Assembly (NCBI RefSeq): GCF_050948215.1
Contig: NW_027488566.1
Span: 1,415,501 to 1,479,500 of the forward strand
DNA from: Halictus rubicundus
Taxonomy: Eukaryota; Arthropoda; Insecta; Hymenoptera; Halictidae
Direction: 5' to 3'
Length of the DNA stretch: 64,000 nucleotides
Position numbers and translations under genes: made by a program. Below the pieces are notes generated by a model, which worked only from the letters and a program-made list of their open reading frames with translations, made no database searches and was not told where the DNA came from. Below, piece after piece: positions 41,521 to 51,326 of this stretch (positions are counted from its first letter, which is position 1; each line of letters opens with the position of its first letter).

Positions 41521-42735
41521 ATGGAGCCGAGCCCTGCAATCGTCAGATTGGACGAGGCGTTGAGGGCCGTGAGTGCTCCGGCAGACCGCCGCGCCGCGAT
41601 CCAGCTCCTCCGGGAGTACCTCAACAAGGAAGAATATTCGGGGCGGCGAACGGTGAGCACTCAAACCTGGAGGAAGACCATCACCATCCCCTGCAGAGTG
41701 CCGGATTGCGCGCCGGATGTGGAAGTAGCCGTGGGCGAGCCCTCGACCGACTCAGACACGACATATGAGTCCGCTGATGACGACGAGCCCAGATCCTGCC
41801 GGTCGCAGGGCGACTCGGCGCAGGGACTGGACGAGACCCTAGACGGTCAGATAGAGGAGCTGCCGGTGGACCCTGAGCCCATGGCCCAGGAGGAAGCCGA
41901 GGTAATGGACCAGCTGCCGGCGGACGAAACGGAGACGGGGAGGCCGGAGTCGACCGGCCGAACCGAGAGTGAGGTGCCGGACGACGATGACCAACCCCAG
42001 GTCGAAGAGGGACAGCCGGAAGCCTCGGAGGAAACCGACCTACCCGAACACGACAACACCTGTGAGCTGCCGGTCGAGGAGGAAGAGCCGGACAACACCG
42101 CAGAGGACGAGACCTTGCGGTCCGTATCCGAGCCGCAGACCCCGGGCGCGCTCCGCCGTACCGGAAGCCCCACTACCGGGTTACTAGTCAACCCGATGAC
42201 AGGCGAACCCCGCAACCGCCCGGGAACCTCCGCGATGGTACCCTATACAACTGCTGCCGGGTTCGGGGAACCACCCTCTCCAGGCCAATCCCGAGCGACC
42301 GCGTTCGAAGACGCCCACCGAGTCGCCCTGGACTCATTTAGACGTCGGCGAGCGGAGGAGGAAGCGAGAGAGGAAGCGGAGAAGCGACGTCGGGAAGCGC
42401 TGTCGCGGACCCGATGGACCCCCGCCAACCACACCTTCTACCCAGAAGAGAGACGAGAGCCCACGTTCTGGGTGTTGCCCAAGGTGGCCCCTCCACCTGC
42501 TGCCGTACAACCGGTAACCCGCCTGGAGGTGGTAACCCTCCGGGACAGACAGAATGGGTGCTGGAGATGCGGGGCTCCCGACCACAAGCATCGATTCTGC
42601 TCGGGCCCCGAGACTACCTATTGCTTTCGGTGTGGCCGCATGGGTTACACCCTGAAGTCCTGCCCGAAGTGTGGACCCACTTGGAAGGCGGGAGGGCCTC
42701 ATCACCCTTGGGACCTGAAGCAGCTTCAGCCCTAA
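41521..42735 (+). CDS. ORF3: acidic protein ending in Gag-like tandem zinc knuckle
   Basis: 404 codons, ATG at 41521 and TAA at 42733, intact. Residues 1-60 are helical-looking (RLDEALRAVSAPADRRAAIQLLREYL). Residues ~70-215 are very acidic (E, D, P rich) and ~270-300 are basic and helical (RRRRAEEEAREEAEKRRREAL). The C-terminus has CWRCGAPDHKHRFC (C-x2-C-x4-H-x4-C) and a second knuckle with Tyr for His (CFRCGRMGYTLKSC) plus C-x2-C, the same spacing and same defective second knuckle as Gag. No signal peptide or membrane segment is visible, so it is not an envelope. I infer an RNA-binding accessory protein or a diverged second nucleocapsid. Confidence 0.8.
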   Translation: MEPSPAIVRLDEALRAVSAPADRRAAIQLLREYLNKEEYSGRRTVSTQTWRKTITIPCRVPDCAPDVEVAVGEPSTDSDTTYESADDDEPRSCRSQGDSAQGLDETLDGQIEELPVDPEPMAQEEAEVMDQLPADETETGRPESTGRTESEVPDDDDQPQVEEGQPEASEETDLPEHDNTCELPVEEEEPDNTAEDETLRSVSEPQTPGALRRTGSPTTGLLVNPMTGEPRNRPGTSAMVPYTTAAGFGEPPSPGQSRATAFEDAHRVALDSFRRRRAEEEAREEAEKRRREALSRTRWTPANHTFYPEERREPTFWVLPKVAPPPAAVQPVTRLEVVTLRDRQNGCWRCGAPDHKHRFCSGPETTYCFRCGRMGYTLKSCPKCGPTWKAGGPHHPWDLKQLQP

Positions 42736-43501
42736 GAAGCTTCCCTGACGCGCTGCCGTGAGGTTCGAACGCCCTCGCTCCCCTGGCCACGGGAATTTGC
42801 GACCCGAATAGAATAGATTGCTTCTTTTCTCGCCTTAATTTTTTTTTTCTGTTTGCTGCCGACCCGCGCTATAATAATATTTAATTTCGTTGCCGACAGA
42901 GAGTCTTTGATCTCCTATTGCCGTATCAAGAGAATGCGTGGGTGACTGAGCGCACACTATTTCGCTAAGATTCTATTTTTTTTTTGTAAGCTGCCGAGTA
43001 TGAGTGAGTGTGAGTGAAAGCGAGCGAACAATTGGGGAGCGAATGTGAACAAATAGGGTAAGACGCTGCCGTAGCGGAGGAGGGACAGGACCAAGTTTTT
43101 TTTTGTTGTTAAATTTTTTTATATGGGTGAGAATACAAGGCTGCCGGGGACAGTAAAGTCCCCCGAACTAATAAATCGAATATTTAGTACAACACCCAGA
43201 GTCCGATTATTTAGCCCGCGCTATAACCACCCCTCGAACTCCCTACGCGTGCGGACCTCGCTTTAGTGAATCGCGATAAGTTGATGCCGGCCGGAAGAAA
43301 GTGTCTCGCCCGAACCTTTGTGACTCGTCCAGTAAGTATTTGTCGTAGATTATATTGGTGATGGGTATTCGTCTGATATTATGATTCATTTTTGCGTAAA
43401 CCTAGGGGCATCCCCAGGGTGAGAGTTCGCTGCCGAGCCCGCGGAAGCCTAGTCGGTGGCTGCCACCGGTGGGGCCCGGTCTCCCCCGGGGGGGGAGGAG
43501 T
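42736..43501 (+). other. 3' untranslated region and polypurine tract
   Basis: 766 bases between ORF3 and the 3' LTR, with seven GCTGCCG heptamers counting from 42752 (42752, 42855, 42990, 43065, 43140, 43429, plus a GCTGCCA variant at 43460). The purine tract GGGGGGGGAGGAG at 43488-43500 ends one base before the LTR and should prime plus-strand DNA. T runs at 42838, 42976 and 43096 precede or follow the heptamers. Confidence 0.75.
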
Positions 43502-45194
43502 TGTGACGTGGCATATTTGTCCACGTCCCGCCGATCAAGGTCGAAAGACCGGGCCACCCTTTGGCAGCACCACGGCAACAACGGCTGCCGTGATCGATCT
43601 CCCTGGGAGCACCCGAGACCCCAGATCCAGAAATTGACGCGGTTTAAACGCCGCGCCACTTGGCGCGACGAGAAGTTGCAGGACCGTGACCGGGTCCCTG
43701 GGGGGCCCGGATACTTTTCACCTCTCCCAGGAGCGCGGAAAATCCGGAAAGGAACGCTGAGGGACCGGCTACAAAGGACGCCCGCAAGGATACATCGAGG
43801 ACGACACCGAGCCCGGGTTTGCCAACCCGGAGGCGCCGCCGAGGAATTACGGATCAGAGAAGGCCTTCATCTCGACCTCGTCGTCGCCTCGCCCGGAAAA
43901 ATTGAAGAGGATCCGTGAAGGGATAGGCCCGAGGTCTTCCTCAGCGGGGGTTGGCCAATCAACACGTGTCATCGGAAGAGCGCTAACCAATGAGTTTGTT
44001 GCCGGAGGCCCCGGACCGCTAGGTGCGGCCCTGACGCGTGCGAGCGAGTAATAGGTCCGAGCGTCGCGCGGGAGCGGGAAAAATGAGGAAAGTGGGGGAC
44101 GCCTCACTTCCGCGTTTGCGAGGCTTCGCGAACTAGGGCACTGTGCCGCCAGATATAGTCGGGATTAGACCTTCTATTATTGCTTAAAAGAGTCAGTTTT
44201 CTTGTACGACCTATTGCTGCCGGAAGGACGAGGTCACGCTGCAGACCATCGAGCGAGCGACACCGCTTAGTAACCACGCTGCCGGGTGGTAAGTGCCGAC
44301 TAGGCTTCTTTTCGTGTCTTTATTATTTTCGCGTTGGCTCGGTAAGCGTTTTGCGAATCGGCCGGACTTCCCGTCGAAATAAAGACGGAATCTCGCCCGC
44401 CGGGAATCGCGGTTCGAGGGAATTCGCGAAGGGGGTGAGACCGTCCGTCGGTCATCGGGCGAGGGATTCGTTCCGATACCGACCTTTGGCGATATTTGCG
44501 AATCTGGGGGTGTCCCACGGTGGGACGACGCGACGTAGGCCGTACCGCCGTTTCCGGCTGTTTCCGACGGTCACAGTCGTTAGAATTTTGCTGCCGCGTA
44601 TTCCATCGGAATCCGGTCGCTTCTCGACCGGCTAATTGCCATTCGTAGCTGCCGTACATCGCGCCTACGATCGGATTCGACGCGTAGGAGAGTAGAATCG
44701 GGAGAAATAAGCGCGAGCGACCGTCCAACTGTCGAACGTTTGTACTATACCGCGCGGGCTTCGTTTCCATCGCTGCCGGGTCGCCCCGGCAGCCTGCTGT
44801 AATCAGAACGATTAATAAATGTAAAGTCGAAGCCCATTCTCGTCTATCTTTCTTTCGTGAGAAACCTTTCCGCCGCGGGAAACGTCCCGCATTCCTTCCG
44901 CGTAGTACCCTGGCCCGGACTGTCGCTATTCAGGCCCTCGCGCGGTCCTCGTGGGTTCGGCCGAATAATTAGCGTTTCGCGTAATTTTCGAAATCGTTCG
45001 TGTGACACTTGCGAGTGTCTGGCGCCCGTCTCGAGTCCCGAACCTGGTAAAGTCTTCCGTCGGGAAACACGCCGAACCCGCGGGGTACCGTTTGTCACCG
45101 GGCGAAACACGTCCCGCGCGGCCGAACGTGCCTAGCCCGTCGTGGCCCCGGTTTTCGTCCGTCGGACGGGTCGGAAAACGCGGGCCCCGTGACA
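43502..45194 (+). repeat. 3' LTR of the full-length Gypsy element
   Basis: Copy of the 5' LTR at a constant offset of 9816 bases. No difference was noticed in the stretches compared. It is followed by the target duplication ATTT at 45195-45198 and then by the remainder of the family A 5' region. Confidence 0.92.
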
Positions 45195-45304
45195 ATTTAA
45201 ACTTCCGCTCACTTTACTTCATGAGAAATAAAAAGCTAGCTTAAGATTTTCGCAACTCAACGTATTTTACCGAAGTTCACTCGGTGAGATTTCGAATCGC
45301 TCTC
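45195..45304 (-). repeat. End of family A copy 2 5' region
   Basis: These ~105 bases continue the sequence interrupted at 33685. They finish with GAGATTTCGAATCGCTCT, matching GAGATTTCAAATCGCTCT at 16006-16023, the 5' end of copy 1. The family C tail abuts directly. Confidence 0.55.
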
Positions 45305-46006
45305 AACCCTAACCCTAACCCTTTTTTTCGTGGGAAAATGCTTTAAGCATACCCCGACTCCCTGGGGGGAGTCGTGGTTATGTGGGACTGCCCTTGGGGG
45401 AAGTCTCCAAAGGGTACCCACTAAAACCTCACGCCCACCTAAGCTACACAGGAGGTGCCTGGATCACGCGAGTACTCAACAGGACACCCCCCACCTATCA
45501 TCATACCCCGGGGGAGGGGTTAACCTCCCCCACTGCCTACGCTATAAGACCCCGGGCGGAGGGACCCACCCGGTGTCCCCATCCCTGGAGCCTTCGGATT
45601 GGGCTTCCCGAGCCCCAGCTCGGTCCACCCACAGCTCCCGGAGTCTTCATGCCCCGCTCGGAGCCGGTATCCCGAAGGAACCAGCCCCGGCCGAGGCAGG
45701 AAGACGCCGCCACCGGAAGGAAGGGCCGTCGGAGGCGCGATCCGGCACACCCCGACCATTCCTCACCCAAATCCCCCCACGAATCCCACTCCCCAACCGG
45801 GGAGGGACGGACCGACACCCCCCCAAACCGGGAAATTAACCCGGGGGCTGTCGGCCTATCACGGGGGGAGCTATGCTCCCCCCCGGGGGCCCGGGTCAGC
45901 TCACACCCCGGGCCCCCAAGTTCACCGCCCCCAGTTGTGGGGGCATAACAGGGCGCGGGGAAACTCCCCGCGCCAGCCCCACTCCGCCCCCCACAACCGG
46001 GGGCAC
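45305..46006 (-). mobile_element. LINE family C, 5'-truncated copy (3' UTR only)
   Basis: In sense (minus) direction this starts inside the C-terminal codons or 3' UTR (GGTTGTGGGGGGCGGAGTGG) and runs to the 3' end ...CCACGAAAAAAAGGGTTAGGGTTAGGGTT. It repeats the 3' UTR of the next copy (46007-46640) at high identity, so it is a separate, heavily truncated insertion placed head to tail. Plus-strand frames across it are antisense noise. Confidence 0.75.
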
Positions 46007-47840
46007 ACCCTAACCCTAACACTTTTTTTTCGTGAGGAATTGTTTTATACATACCCTGACTCCCTGGGGGAAGCCGGGGTTATGTGGGATTCTCACCGGA
46101 GGACGAACCCCCGGGGACTACCCACTAAAACCTCACGCCCACCTAAGCTACACGGGAAGTGCCTGGATCACGCCAGTACTCAACAGGACACCTCCCAGCT
46201 ATCATCATGCCCCGGGGGAGGGGTTAACCTCCCCCACTGCCTACGCTATAAGACCCCGGGCGGAGGGACCCGCCCGGAGTCCCCATGCCTGGAGCATTCG
46301 GATTGGGCTTCCCGAGCCCCAGCTCGGTCCACCCACAGCTCCCGGAGTCTTCGTGCCCCTCTCGGAGCCGGTATCCCGAAGGAACCAGCCCCGGCCGAGG
46401 CAAGAAGACGCCGCCACCGGGAGGAAGGGCCGTCGGAGGCGCGATCCGGCACGCCCCGACCCTTCCTTTCCCCAAACCCCCCACGGATCCCCCTCCCCAA
46501 TCGGGGAGGGACGGACCGACACCCCCCTACACCGGGAAAATAACCCGGGGGTGTCGGCCAATCACGGGGGGAGCTATGCTCCCCCCGGGGGCCCGGGTCA
46601 GCTCACACCCCGGGCCGCCAAGTTCACCGCCCCCAGTTGTGGGGGCATAACAGGGCGCGGGTAAACTCCCCGCGCCAGCCCCACGCCGCCCCCCACAACC
46701 GGGGCACACGTTGGCGCGGGGGAGACCCCCGCGCCCTCCCAGCCGTCGCCGCCCCCCTCCTGGGGGCCACACGTCGGCGCGGGGGTCGTCCCCGCGCCCA
46801 CACCATCCTCGCGGAGCCCGGGTCCCGTTCCCGGGCCCGCTCGGCGGCCTCCTTCTGGGTCATTACAACCTCACAGAAGGAGGCCACCGCTCTCCACGAC
46901 CCCTCGCTGTCGACCATGTGGTCGACCACGGTCGGCAGCGAGAGGTCCCACCCGCCCATTGCGTCTCTAAGGACACGGCGCGGCTCGGCCCAGGCCGGGC
47001 ACTCCTCTAAGGTGTGCCGCGCCGTGTCCACATTCTCGTCGCAGTGGTGGCACTGCGTGGTCGGCTCCCGCCCCATCCTATGCAGGTACTCTCCGAAACA
47101 ACCGTGACCGGAGAGCACCTGCGTGAGGCGGAAGGTCAGCCTTCCCCGCCTCCCGCACCATATAAGAAATATGGGCAGGAGGGCCCGGACAATCGGACGT
47201 GCGGAGGGTGCCAGGAGCACCCTCCACTCCGCAAATACGTCCGCCCGGGCCTGGCGTTTCTGAGCCTCGAGCTCCTCCTCCTCCTCGCTCGTGAGTTCCA
47301 CCCCCGGCGGGCGGCGAAACGAGCGGGCGATATGGTATAGTTTCGCCCGCTCCGCCGCCACCAAATGGAGTGGTGGAACCACGGCGAGGAGACCCGCCAC
47401 CTCCCCAGAGATGGTGCGGTACCCTCGTATGGCCCGCAGGGCCAGCCGTCGCCGCACTCTTTCTAAGAGGTCTTGGCTTTTCTGGCTGGCCCCGAGCGAG
47501 CGGTGCCACACGGGGGCCCCATATAGGGCAATGGACCGCTCCACCTCCATATAGAGGCGGCGGACATTCAGCTCCGGCCCCCCGATATTAGGCAGCAGCC
47601 GCGCAAGGGCGGATGCCGTCCTCTCTAATCGGGGGGCGAGGAGCTCGAAGTGCTCCACGAAACGCCAGCGGCCGTCGATGACCAGGCCCAGGTATCTCAT
47701 ACTGGGCCCGATCTCGACGGAGGTCTCGGCGACACGAATCCGGAGGTCTTGACCTCGGGGCAGCCGCCACGGCCGAGGCGATCGATACAGCCAGATCGCC
47801 TCGGTCTTTGCGGCGGCCACGGTTAGCCCCATCCTCATTT
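46007..47840 (-). mobile_element. LINE family C copy 1 (R1 clade), 5'-truncated
   Basis: Minus-strand LINE: partial ORF2 (47838-46624), 3' UTR (46623-46023) and tail AAAAAAAAGTGTTAGGGTTAGGGT. The 5' end is lost inside the RT thumb near 47840. The 3' UTR contains GC-rich inverted repeats, for example GGGGGGAGC TAT GCTCCCCCC near 46565-46585. Its 3' tail adjoins the previous copy. Confidence 0.8.
46624..47838 (-). pseudogene. Family C ORF2 C-terminal half
   Basis: 404 codons without stops: MGLTVAAAKTEAIWLY and MRYLGLVIDGRWRF (RT palm/thumb after the missing YADD), RSIALYGAPVWHRSL, RLALRAIRGYRTISGEVAGLLA, then RLTQVLSGHGCFGEYLHRMG and the knuckle CHHCDENVDTARHTLEEC (C-x2-C-x8-H-x5-C form), the R1-clade C-terminus. 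A GC-rich tail ends at PHNWGR. The copy lacks endonuclease and RT core by 5' truncation, so it is inert. The frame is nonetheless uninterrupted, suggesting youth. Confidence 0.85.
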
Positions 47841-48287
47841 TTTAATATCACTATTTCCTCGTATATTTAACAGTTTCAAATACGTAAAAGTTCACAAAGT
47901 TCAAACAGTTAGGTTCGTATACGCTTAGAAAGTTAGAAAAATTTTCTAACTACTTTTCCTCTTACAAATTTTTCAACTTGCTCCGATTTGCGCGTTCAAG
48001 GGCTCGTTGGATAGGTCTTGGCCACGCCTACCGAGTAATGTACACGGCTCCCTTTCAACTCCCAAAAACGACCCTCCTATCCTCGATATCTCCGAATGGG
48101 GGGGGGGGTTCGGGAAATGGTTTGCAAGGGGGAGAAGATTTCTCCCTTTTACCCCCTACTTGCTCGTCATCCTCGAAAATAGCCCCCTATAAATTTTCAA
48201 GTCGATCGGATCAAGTTTGTCTTTTCGTCCCCCTCACCCCTTCTACCTGCTCCAAATCTGTTTTCACCGGGTGTCCTAGTGAGAAAA
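47841..48287. repeat. Partial third copy of the family A 5' repeat
   Basis: Contains GGGCTCGTTGGATAGG near 48000, TCGATATCTCCGAATGGGGGGGGGG near 48081-48110, GGGGGAGAAGATTTCTCCC near 48130 and TTTTCACCGGGTGTCC near 48265, all paralleling 14860-15060 and 32310-32550. No gene. The left edge abuts the truncated family C LINE and the right edge abuts the virus-like block. Confidence 0.55.
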
Positions 48288-48538
48288 CTATCGCTGGTAA
48301 TCTTTTCCTACTAAGTTCCCAATGACGCACCCGCTACATTCATGGGGTCCCAACCTATATTTCAGGTTCTGTAACATGAACTCATCGTAGTCCACCTCCC
48401 ATGCCGGTGTGCCACATCCACAATCCAAATCAACTCCGAACTCCATCCTGAGATCTTTCAATTTTTCCTCCATCTTCATCCTAAACAGATGCTTGCTCCA
48501 CACCCATTCCGGGTAGATTGGGGGTGTTTCCCCCCAAT
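48288..48538 (-). pseudogene. Virus-like second frame after hairpin (possible start of a downstream ORF)
   Basis: A frame -1 relative to the preceding block (49210-48539). It is open through the hairpin and continues from the start-like codon at 48503 for 71 residues. It is rich in K, E and M at first (FRMKMEEKLKDLRMEFG), then has clustered cysteines (DCGCG, HECSGC). It stops at 48288, where the unrelated repeat begins, so it is probably truncated. In toti-like viruses the polymerase ORF follows the capsid in the -1 frame, and this could be its beginning; that is inference from layout only. Confidence 0.3.
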
Positions 48539-48542
48539 CTAC
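48513..48542 (-). other. Perfect 12-bp hairpin at the end of the virus-like ORF
   Basis: GTAGATTGGGGG (48513-48524) and CCCCCAATCTAC (48531-48542) are exact reverse complements with a 6-base loop. The stem includes the stop codon of the first frame (48539-48541). Hairpins at such frame junctions stimulate frameshifting or reinitiation in many RNA viruses. No classical slippery heptamer is evident just upstream. Confidence 0.8.
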
Positions 48543-49210
48543 TCCTTCCTCTGCACAGCGGCAGCCTCGAGCTGCTGTTGGGCTTCTTTTGGCCCATGTT
48601 CTTCTACCCCAGATGGGGTGGCTATCACTTTCCCGCTCACTGTTGTTATCTGCGGGTCCGTTATCTTGATCGGAACCTGCCAGTCTGGATCTTCGAAATT
48701 CCGATATATTCTCTGTTCCGCCGGGCGGACCGCACTCAGCACCTCTTTTTCCCTCTCTAACTCCAACATCCTTTTCGTTCTCAGTTCGTCCTTGATGTTG
48801 GGGACCTCGGAGGCAGCATCGGGCGCTGATACTCCCCCTCTTCCTTTTAACCTCCCCTTAAATGTTGGGTCCTTGACTCCTATCGCTCTCTCAAGGTAGT
48901 GTTGGTTTATACCGGTGACTGGAGGATCGGTACTGCCGTAGTACAGCATGGTCCCGGAACTGAACCCTGCCGCCATGATAACATTACCTGTGCCTCTAGG
49001 GATGACTACTGACTTGAGACTCTTCTGTTGATAATCTTTTATGAGAGTCTGCAAACCCCAACCCCATGCGTCTTCTTTCGGCACTCCCGCCCCCCGGTCG
49101 TGCCAGCCCATACTGTACGCCAACACTCCGCCGAACGCCGAATCGACGGGGAAACAGATCCCACTAACCTCCGTATAGTTCGGGTGATCTTTGACTTCGC
49201 TTATCTTCAC
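48539..49210 (-). pseudogene. Possible endogenous viral structural gene, C-terminal block
   Basis: 224 codons open. Features: a globular, Gly/aromatic-rich first part (FGGVLAYSMGWHDRG, WGWGLQTLIKDY, IPRGTGNVIMAAGFSSGTML) and a charged helical end (KDELRTKRMLELEREKEVL, PKEAQQQLEAAAVQRKE). Base composition is GC-richer than the AT-rich DNA on its right. It is in the same orientation as the block at 55108-57199, whose last residues are similar in kind, so the two may be parts of one integrated capsid gene separated by 5.9 kb of later sequence. I do not recognise a named family; a viral capsid is my best reading, an unknown repeat protein is the alternative. Confidence 0.35.
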
Positions 49211-49475
49211 TTCACTTCACCAGTCTTACCCTATTCTTCTTTTCTTTTCTGTTAACTTTATCTGAGTTTTTCTATTTATTCCGCTTACTAGCTATCTAAC
49301 CTACCTACTACTCTACTCTATTCACTGTACCTATTTATATTTACACTACCTATTTATTAATTATTTATTATTTACTAATTAATCTATTTATTTAGTGTTA
49401 TTATTTTTAGGTTTTCCAGCCTGTATGCCCTAAGGACTTACTATATTACCTCTGCTCGGTGGTTTTCACCGTTTT

Positions 49476-49536
49476 GAGTCTAAGTTCGAATGTTTAAACA
49501 ATTTAATAATTTGTTGTAACATTCGAACTTAGTCTC
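49476..49536. repeat. Imperfect palindrome
   Basis: GAGTCTAAGTTCGAATGTT on the left and AACATTCGAACTTAGTCTC on the right are reverse complements with one mismatch, and pairing continues inward (TAAACAA against TTGTTGTA) around a TTTAATAAT loop. It could be a small fold-back element or a transposon terminus. Confidence 0.7.
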
Positions 49537-51271
49537 TCGTTCTCAACTTTTACTCTTATTTCTTCTATTCTATTCTTGCTAATTCTGGATTTTCTATATT
49601 TTCAGCTCTATTTATTTATTTATTTAATTATTTACAGCCGCTATATTCTATGTTACCTAATTTGTTGATTGTCCTAGTATTTATTAATTAGGTTAATTTT
49701 TCCTTCTTTTAACTCCTGCCTCCGCCTATTCGGATTTCGGAATGTTAAATTGTATATATGTATATACCCCGTTACTTTTAAATTCTAAAATTAATTAAGT
49801 TATTTAATTTATTTAACTCTACTTTGTTTATTCTATCTATGTATCTCTTAATTTTTGGTTTGTACTTCACTATCGTATTTCTATTTCCTATTTCTGCCTA
49901 TATCTCTCTTTCTTTTTATTTAATTTGATTTGGTTAGATAATTATAGCTTAAATTGTTATTTACACTATTAATTATCGCCTATCGGGGGGAAACCCGGGA
50001 GTGGAACCCCTAAGTTCAAGTTTATCCCCTTCGTATCCCCACTTCACGTTTTTTGTTCTTTTTCACTATTTGTTCTTTGTTCTTTAAGTTAACTAAATAA
50101 CCGTCTCCCTTATCTAAGTGTCTATTTGTTCACTTATTTTCACCCGTTAGTTCTTTTACACTGCCATAATTCCCAGATATCACATCACTATATTATGCAA
50201 TGAACTGAAAATTAGCTTAGCTACGTTAAAATTCAACTGTCTCCTAGAAGGTCTCGAGTCGCTCTAATTTGAATTTCTCCGTTTCGCGTTCTTCCGACCT
50301 TCCCTCTATAGATCCCCCCTCGCGTTTCGACTTCCGTTACACGTTTATTGTTGCGAGTTTTTGGGTGACCTCGCGAGTCTAAACTGGAGTAACCCCCGGG
50401 GCTGGTTAACCGTTGCTGTTTTTATATACACGGCTTCCACCTCCAATAGGTCGTATGCGGCTATTTCTGTTCTGTTTTTGCAAAAAGAAATATAAGTTTC
50501 TTTTGGGTTTCTCCTTCTTCGTGATCTCCCGGATTGTCCTTACTTTTATTCTGTGTCCTACGCGTACACTTTTTCGAGCTTGGCCTCCACTGACTTGTTT
50601 TACCAAATATTTGGCCTGTGTATGCTGTATATTCTATATATTCATACCCGACCTCAACTGCCGAAGCCGTTATTCGTTTACCTTGCTTTACCTCGCACGC
50701 CTTTGTTTTTCGAGTTATTTGAAAACCGTTTTCAGATTTGCCTTAATGTTATTGCTTTTAGCTATTCCTCTGTTTAGATTTTTAATTTTTTTGTATTGAA
50801 AATTATCTTTTAATTTAGGGATTTTAACCCCGAAATTTTGGTGCCAGAATGTAGGTCGTGCCGAAAAAGTGCCGCGTTCACAATTTGGATCACAGATTCC
50901 TTCTAGTTTACTTGTAATTAATAAAAATGTGCATTTCGGGTGCACGATTACGCTTGGCCATTTTGTCGGCGCTAATTCATGTTTTCGCTGCGCCTGATAC
51001 CGCGTGACCCTTGCTGCTAAGTCAGTTCCACTTGTATCGCTTGCTAGTCCGTCGCCGGTCACGCCGGTTCCTACTATCTCTTTTGTTTTCATTATATAAT
51101 TACTAGTGTGTATTATCACCCTTCTGTTCTTAGAGTTGTTTTGTAAAGAGGTATCTAATAGTGCTCTGTATTAAGATTTGCCTACTACTACCTTTCGAAT
51201 CTCCAGTTTTCTACCTTATCGGCTTAATTGTGGAACTGTATGGTTAACAGTGGAATTATCCCTACGGTTTC

Positions 51272-51326
51272 CTATAATTGTTTAATTCTATAATTGTTTA
51301 ATTCTATAATTGTTTAATTCTATAAT
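51272..51326. repeat. 16-bp tandem repeat
   Basis: CTATAATTGTTTAATT is repeated three times and followed by a partial fourth unit (CTATAATG). Confidence 0.85.

Larger units (their letters stand above)
33686..45194 (+). mobile_element. Full-length, intact Ty3/Gypsy retrotransposon with extra ORF3
   Basis: An 11,509-bp element with TG...CA LTRs (33686-35378 and 43502-45194, 1693 bp each), target duplication ATTT (33682-33685 and 45195-45198), PBS, gag, pol, ORF3 and a purine tract before the 3' LTR. Wherever I compared the LTRs, including every frame translated across them, they are the same, which implies a very recent insertion. All three ORFs are open without stops. The heptamer GCTGCCG is scattered through it. 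This is the one element in the window that could still be active. Confidence 0.92.

Noticed and set aside
45301..45323. A true telomere or interstitial telomere from the AACCCT units
   Set aside because: Only two to four units, always fused to the oligo(A) of family C 3' ends.
45330..46650. Overlapping Pro-rich plus-strand frames
   Set aside because: They lie antisense in the GC-rich 3' UTR of family C; both copies share them only by element homology.
50715..51119. A 134-codon minus frame
   Set aside because: No recognisable family, no splice or transposon context; cannot be told from chance.
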